From NCBI GenBank assembly GCA_018907035.1, contig JACCIC010000295.1, positions 178,501 through 242,500 of the forward strand: DNA of 64,000 nt, read 5' to 3'. The first letter of the stretch is position 1. Every line of letters starts with the position of its first letter. Under the pieces are notes generated by a model. That model was not told the DNA's origin and made no database searches. It saw only the letters and a program-made list of their open reading frames with translations. The stretch comes from Sycobia sp. Sy_11 (Eukaryota; Arthropoda; Insecta; Hymenoptera; Epichrysomallidae). The position numbers and the translations under genes were made by a program. Below are positions 58,172 through 64,000 of the stretch, piece by piece.

Positions 58172-58173
<2 letters not shown>

Positions 58174-58211
<38 letters not shown>
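58174..58211. repeat. (TA)19 microsatellite
   Basis: Pure 38-bp TA run. Confidence 0.97.
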
Positions 58212-58213
<2 letters not shown>

Positions 58214-58507
58214 CGTACCGATTAACCCCCTCCCCCCCCACCAACCATCACCGCCTCGTCGACGTATAAATCATCCGGCGCCTATGAGTGCGCCTGGCGA
58301 AGAATATATAAGCCATTGAAACTTAGCGCGGTGAGCTGAGCGGGAAATAAGAAAACAGCACGAAGCACGAGAGAGAAAAGCAAATGAAAAAGAACAACCG
58401 CCTCGCGCGCCAATCCCATTATCTCCGGGCTTTCCTCTCGGACACTGGGCCTTTAATTCCAGCGACTGGCCGACCGTCTTCTCGCGCCTCGTTCCTAATA
58501 TATGTGT

Positions 58508-58511
<4 letters not shown>

Positions 58512-58569
<58 letters not shown>
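58512..58569. repeat. (AT)29 microsatellite
   Basis: Pure 58-bp AT run. Confidence 0.97.
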
Positions 58570-58572
<3 letters not shown>

Positions 58573-58598
58573 AATCTCTTGCATTCGATTTAAGAGCA

Positions 58599-58634
58599 GG
58601 TCTCGGTCGCGGTGACCGCCACTGGCCGAGAGAC
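58599..58634. other. Nested hairpin
   Basis: Outer stem TCTCGG/CCGAGA (58601-58606 with 58626-58631) encloses GCGGT-G-ACCGC (58609-58619). Confidence 0.5.
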
Positions 58635-58847
58635 GGTATAGCCGAAAGGACCGTATAATTTTATATATAATAGCGATGCGACAGTTCGAGTCGCCAGTCC
58701 CACCCCCCCCTCTAGGGGCAGGAAGGGGACGGGCATTTATTATACGTGCAATATACGAACTACGCGCGACGGAATGAATTATCGGCGGTGAATTTCAAGA
58801 TCGCTAAATCGCCGCCTTAATTGGCCAGGTCTGAGAATTATGTAGTA

Positions 58848-58890
<43 letters not shown>
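58848..58890. repeat. (TA)21 microsatellite
   Basis: Pure 43-bp TA run. Confidence 0.97.
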
Positions 58891-58893
<3 letters not shown>

Positions 58894-59048
58894 GGAGAGG
58901 TATGCTGCGCACCGATCTCAGCCGGACAAGTGCGTGCGGTTTTCCTTTTGCACTCCGGCGATGAGCGCGCTCGCATTACACGGGATATTCGTCATTTTGC
59001 CCCGATGGCAGTTCGTTCGCGCGTGCGCGACACCCTTGTTTTTTATTC

Positions 59049-59054
<6 letters not shown>

Positions 59055-59096
<42 letters not shown>
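59055..59096. repeat. (AT)21 microsatellite
   Basis: Pure 42-bp AT run. Confidence 0.97.
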
Positions 59097-59098
<2 letters not shown>

Positions 59099-59379
59099 TC
59101 AATCCTTTGGAGAATGGTAATTTCTGGGTTTATATTCTGTAAATTAAGGTGTTGATTACCGAGGAGGAGTCTTGAGAGAGTGATATATAGTGACCAGGCT
59201 AACCTAGAGAGGACTCGCCGAGTAGTCGAAGGATAGAAGAGAGACCCAAAGAGAGAAAGAAAGAGAAATAGAGAAGCAAGGTTCGTTAAAACTTTAATTG
59301 GAACACATATTATATATATACATAAGCGAGGCATGTTCGGTGAGAATTAGCGGGCATTTTCACGGATGGGCAGGTCTTG

Positions 59380-59380
<1 letters not shown>

Positions 59381-59410
<30 letters not shown>
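59381..59410. repeat. (TC)n/(TATC)n
   Basis: TC run ending in TATC units. Confidence 0.94.
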
Positions 59411-59411
<1 letters not shown>

Positions 59412-60753
59412 CCATCTCGTACACGATGATGATATCGTTCCCGATGTGTTTTCTCTAATAACAGTCGTCATCGGTTACATCGCCCCTCCCCCTACCACTC
59501 GAATAACAGGTTGCCCGGAGCCTCCTTCCTCTTTTTTTTTTCCTGCCTGCTCATCTTTATTTTTTCGTTCACGCCGAGCACCTCGAACGGCGCCCCATCC
59601 CCCGTCCATCCCGCCTTCGTTTCAACACTTTTATTTTTCCGGCGCATCGTCTCGCGCTTCATGATGGAACGCGCGCCCGAAAACAGAGCCGTGCTCGAAC
59701 GTTCAGCGGCACGTCAGAGCGGGCGAACGAAACGTTCATTTGAGCGCGGCGCTGGTGAGACGGCCGAGGACGAATCTCGGTCGAGCGGCTGCGGTAATAA
59801 TATTATTATACTGTTAAAAATAATCAAGACAATGTCGTACGGCAGATGATTAAAGCCTCGATTAAAAGGACAAAGCAACTTATAAAATACATGATAAACT
59901 CAGAAAGAGCCTCGGAAGTGATCGCGACCAAATGACTCGAGGATGAAAGCACGTTGAGATAAGTCACTGACGAATCGCTATTGTGTCACTGGTGCTCCCC
60001 TACTTAAAATATCGAACGTATATTCAGTAATTCGATAGAAATTCTGTGGCTATTAAAATATTCGTGTCTATCGTTCTTCACTACGATGTCCATTTATCGC
60101 GGGACTTACAATTTACGATTTTCCAGGACAAGCGAAGGTATTGGGTAAAAAAAGTGTAATAAATGACATATATTAATGGTTCTTATAGCCGGTCTTTGCC
60201 AAAGTTTAACATAACAAAAGACCAAGAGAAGAACGATAAAATTATACGGATACAGATGGATATGTAATGGATTTTCATAGAGAGTTAAAAAAATGATGGC
60301 GCGTCATCGGCGACGAGTCGACCCCATACATTGAAACTACATGCTACAATGCTTTTCATAGTATGTAGTATAAATGACATGCATCTTCGCGTCTCTGTGA
60401 CCCTCTACGGTAAACAATACGCGCGCGTGTGTGTGTGTGCGTGTCAAAATGGATGTGTATGCGCGCGTGTATCTAGAGGTGGACGACAGGACGCGCGCTG
60501 ACAAAACCGAACTAAATTACCTCGAAAGCACGCAGCAAGAAGCGCGAACGGGCATCTCGATCGTACATTATGTGTGTATATATATATATATATAGTTCCG
60601 CAAGGAAAGAGCATCGGAGAGCCGACGTCGGCATCCCGGCGAGCAAAGACGACGATCGTGCTGGCGACGGTGGCGGTGACGGCAGCGTTTCATACTCATG
60701 CATGCATATAGCTAATTTAGTCGGGCGGGTAGGGGAGGGGTTGTAGAACGCGC

Positions 60754-60754
<1 letters not shown>
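59411..60754. other. CpG-rich then AT-rich unique DNA
   Basis: A 112-codon plus frame (59511-59849) and a 95-codon frame overlap in the GC-rich part, unrecognised. An imperfect hairpin lies at 60337-60368 and short GT and TA runs at 60421-60442 and 60577-60592. Confidence 0.4.

Positions 60755-60788
<34 letters not shown>
60755..60788. repeat. (TA)17 microsatellite
   Basis: Pure 34-bp TA run in CpG-rich DNA. Confidence 0.96.
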
Positions 60789-60789
<1 letters not shown>

Positions 60790-62187
60790 GCCGGCGCGAC
60801 GATAAAATCTCCAGTAAGCAGGAATAAAACGCCTTTGTTCGACCGCGCGGGGACCCCCTGTATTTTTCCACTTAACCGCAAGGCTGATGAAAAGGGAGAG
60901 TCCACCGTGCGGCGGTGGGCGGAGGAAGGAGAAAGGGGAGGGGTGGTGCGTCGGCGACTGGTCCCAATGTGTGTGACTCACCGCTGCATCTGGACTCGTG
61001 TTATTATCATGCATAGATACGTACATAGATACCTTCACGCATCGTCAGAAATATCACAAAATGAGGTGTGTGCCTCCTCACCCTTCGCAGACTCCGATAT
61101 AACGTGATATATACATATTCAAAAAAAAAGGTTCTGATATCAAGTAAATATCTATATTTAAGAAGATGTCTGCCAGAAGATAATTTAAGAAATTAATTTG
61201 CAATGGATTGAAAACAACAAAATATTTTCTTGATAAGACACTTTTTTCAGTGTATACAGCCCGTCACTCGCTCATATATACACACACATATATATATGTA
61301 TATAATAATGAAGCTAAGATTCCGCTCCCACTGTAGATCGATAAGGTGTAAGATTTGTCGATTTCACCGTGATAAGGATTAATGTAACGATATAATGGAT
61401 GGATTCGTCTGCGCCGCGTTGAATTCGACGCGATCGCCGTGAAATATCTCGTAACCGCTATTACATACGATCCGAAAGCCGGCGAGAGTGCACTTGTCAG
61501 CCCGTTCTCGCGGGGGGAGGGGCCGGATGAAATCGATTGGAAAGCCAATGAATCGTCGGGCGTCCGTTGAAACGACGCCGACGACGGACCATTGCATCGG
61601 CCGATGTTTGCACGAGCGGCCCGTCCACGTTCGCTCCGCCGATCTCGCTCGGTTACGACTTTAAAGGGGATTCGCGAGCGATGGCTTTTGTACGGATCGG
61701 GGCGCAAAAATATCGCCACGATCGCCACGGTATTGAGACACAGTCGCAAATGCCATAGGCGGTGGATTTTTCGCGTTGGAAAGATCGAGGGAAGCGAATT
61801 CCGCGCAGTTGGCGCGGAAGATAATGTCGCGGTTGATAAAAAAACAAATTTTACCTCGACGCCTACGATTATTATTATGACTTTTAGAAACTAACAAGAT
61901 TGCCCCGTATACCGATCTAGAATTCATCGTCATCCAAGCCTGCAATGTATCGTACGCAATCACACGCTACATACATACATATACATTAACTTCTTCTCGC
62001 ACTTACACTTTGTCTATATATATATATATATATATACATGTGTATTGCCGATCCGAATAAAAATTCCCTAGTTGCGTCAGCTCGGTAAACCGCGCCCAAC
62101 CGCAGATTTGGATAAAGTTACGACCTTGCCGATTTTTGCGTGAAATATCGCGCTTATGTATACGTGGCCGACCGCAAGTGTCTCGAT

Positions 62188-62189
<2 letters not shown>
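60789..62189. other. Mixed unique DNA
   Basis: CpG-rich at 61400-61700. A 161-codon minus frame (61749-61264) with only a short low-complexity end is unrecognised and overlaps two plus frames. TA run at 62015-62035. Confidence 0.4.

Positions 62190-62232
<43 letters not shown>
62190..62232. repeat. (AT)21 microsatellite
   Basis: Pure 43-bp AT run. Confidence 0.97.
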
Positions 62233-62236
<4 letters not shown>

Positions 62237-62353
62237 GAAAGTACTCTGAGGCTAATGCTTATATTGAGATTATACATTACACATGTTTTTTCTTTGCGCC
62301 AAAGAGACCGGTTCTCCATCTTTTGCACTCTCCATCTCTCTTCCTATCTCTCC

Positions 62354-62356
<3 letters not shown>

Positions 62357-62433
<77 letters not shown>
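62357..62433. repeat. Compound (CT)18(AT)20
   Basis: Pure CT passing into pure TA, 77 bp. Confidence 0.97.
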
Positions 62434-62435
<2 letters not shown>

Positions 62436-62729
62436 TAACTATTTTCGTAATTTTCATCGATAAATGTCTTGACTTCCGTTGACGATTTGGAACAGGCACT
62501 TTATGCAGTATTCGTATACTTTAGATTTATATGGAATATAACTATTTTATTGTAGTTACATAACAGTAAATCTGTGCCGATAAATTCAGTAAATCTAGGT
62601 AATGACTGTATAGTGTACATAGTAATTTCTCCGGCTATAACTGAAATATTTCTCAAAATTTATTACTTTGATACAGATGTAGAGAAAAAAATTTCCAACG
62701 AATATCCAGTGAATTTTTATGAAAAAAAA

Positions 62730-62771
62730 AAATAATAATAATAATAATAATAATGAAAATAATAATAATAA
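62730..62771. repeat. (AAT)n trinucleotide repeat
   Basis: AAT units with one GAA interruption. Confidence 0.94.
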
Positions 62772-63079
62772 GAAAATCTCAAAGCTATTATTGAGTTTAT
62801 TTTCTGTAAAGTATACCTTATATATAGGATCTTGAGGGTATAATTTAGAGCCTTGTTTTTCTACTGTATTTAGTTTACGTTCATTTTATATGTCCATGAA
62901 ATTTCGGCCATTCCGTTGAAAATGATAGGTCAATTATTATCATTTCGTTATCGGTATACTTTCACTTTATAGAAATTTCATAGTGATTTAACAGTATATG
63001 AAATCTTGCTAGTCTGATAAAAGAATTGTACGGTTTAATTGGAGCAAAAAACTTGTGTGATTTTTTTACATTTTACAAT

Positions 63080-63186
63080 AAATAAAACAATAATAACAAT
63101 AACAGCAACAATAATAATAATAAGATGAAGAAGAATGATAATAATCATACCAATAGTAATAATAATATTGAAGATGAAGAAGATTT
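63080..63186. repeat. Degenerate (AAT/AAC/AAG)n tract
   Basis: Purine-rich trinucleotide-like units of mixed AAT, AAC, GAA and GAT. Confidence 0.85.
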
Positions 63187-63554
63187 TTTATTATCTGTAC
63201 TTGTATACACATAACGAATAAACCTTATTCTGAATCACGGCAATGAAAATATTTGCGGAAAAGAGCAGAAAATGCTAGAAAAATTTATTTGGTTATAAAA
63301 ATCTTGTAAATGTGTGGAGATTAATGGGCTTTTTCGTAACGCGAAGCAATTATTTACAATTATAAAATTATAAAGAGCAATTTGGTTTTTACGACAGTCC
63401 CAACATTTCATATATATTGTAAAACGGAAAAACTAAAACATTATATTATATAATATTGCTCCCGAATATGACTGCGCAAAAATAAATTGTTTCGAACCGA
63501 CGCTCGGCAATTTTGAGAGGCTTTACCCAATTTCTGGTAGAGTGATTCACTATA

Positions 63555-63556
<2 letters not shown>

Positions 63557-63612
<56 letters not shown>
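63557..63612. repeat. (TA)28 microsatellite
   Basis: Pure 56-bp TA run. Confidence 0.97.
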
Positions 63613-63613
<1 letters not shown>

Positions 63614-63951
63614 TAATAATGATTAATATATTCGTTATAATTCGTATTAACGAATCCCAAGCTAATTCACCTCCGAACCTCGTACGTGTATATAGATGTA
63701 AACTAAAGATGTGCACCGTTAGAGGGTCAAAAAAAGGAACCCCGTGTCCGAGGGGCATCATCGATAATCCACACGCGCATCCGACGTATATACATCTCTG
63801 CCTGTACACAGTTAATTCGAACGGTACACCCCGCCCCGCCGCCGAGACGCAGCCGCGTATCGCCGCGTCCGCGGCCGCGACAGATTTGCGAGAGTACAAG
63901 GGCGAGTGGAGGGGGGGTTGTATAAGGCGCTCTCCGCTCCTCCGTTTTCCA

Positions 63952-63954
<3 letters not shown>
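63613..63954. other. Unique DNA, CpG-rich on the right
   Basis: No gene recognised. The 152-codon minus frame starting at 63899 runs through the TA tract at 63557-63612. Confidence 0.4.

Positions 63955-64000
<46 letters not shown>
63955..64000. repeat. (TA)n microsatellite cut by the window end
   Basis: Pure TA run of at least 46 bp that continues past the window. Confidence 0.96.

Larger units (their letters stand above)
57228..58173. other. AT-rich island with palindrome and inverted repeat
   Basis: Holds the 24-bp palindrome at 57530-57553 and the TIR-like pair at 57898-58070. Frames of 63 (plus) and 85 (minus) codons overlap across the palindrome and are unrecognised. Confidence 0.5.
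62434..63556. other. AT-rich island with AAT tracts
   Basis: Unique AT-rich DNA apart from two trinucleotide tracts. No frame of note. Confidence 0.5.

Overview
This window looks like non-coding eukaryotic DNA, most likely from an insect. A hymenopteran (ant, bee or wasp) fits best. The reasons are the extreme density of pure dinucleotide microsatellites, abundant CpG in GC-rich patches, alternation of AT-rich and GC-rich blocks of 0.5-2 kb, C/G homopolymers of 10-14 bases, and the absence of any long uninterrupted reading frame over 64 kb. The assignment rests on style of sequence only and is moderate to low in confidence; no gene identifies the taxon.

I recognise no protein-coding gene. 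The longest open frames (up to 250 codons) mostly run through microsatellites and read as YIYI (TA), LSLS/RERE (TC/GA) or CVCV/THTH (TG/CA) peptides, which are not genes. Frames outside repeats are short, match no family I know, and could arise by chance. The window could be intergenic or a long intron. A few splice-like signals (14.6, 28.9, 40.96 and 41.13 kb) are listed at low confidence.

Layout: 0-8.4 kb alternates CpG-rich patches with TA, TC, TG and CA arrays and holds a decayed tRNA-Thr-derived SINE at 5.6 kb. 8.4-10.3 kb is a repeat-poor AT-rich island. 10.3-16.9 kb is repeat-dense and holds the longest array, (CA)52, plus a perfect 26-bp palindrome. 17.0-18.0 kb is AT-rich with a 24-bp-arm inverted repeat. 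18.0-28.8 kb is repeat-dense and mixed. 28.4-31.1 and 31.9-33.2 kb are AT-rich and mostly repeat-free. 33.2-46.4 kb has the highest TA density (five tracts in 38.4-39.3 kb), interrupted by AT-rich unique DNA at 34.3-35.7 and 39.4-40.5 kb. 46.4-64.0 kb repeats the mosaic, with unique islands at 46.9-48.2, 50.5-51.4, 55.2-56.1, 57.4-58.1, 59.8-60.4 and 62.5-63.5 kb.

About 70 TA tracts of at least 33 bp (mostly 38-58 bp) were counted by eye, roughly one per 0.9 kb. They sit mainly in or beside the CpG-rich patches and are largely missing from the AT-rich islands. No genes can be linked into a pathway here, and I see no clear previously undescribed system. The best leads are structural: two long perfect palindromes, two inverted-repeat pairs resembling miniature transposons or hairpin RNAs, a possible recursive splice site, and the organisation of the microsatellites.
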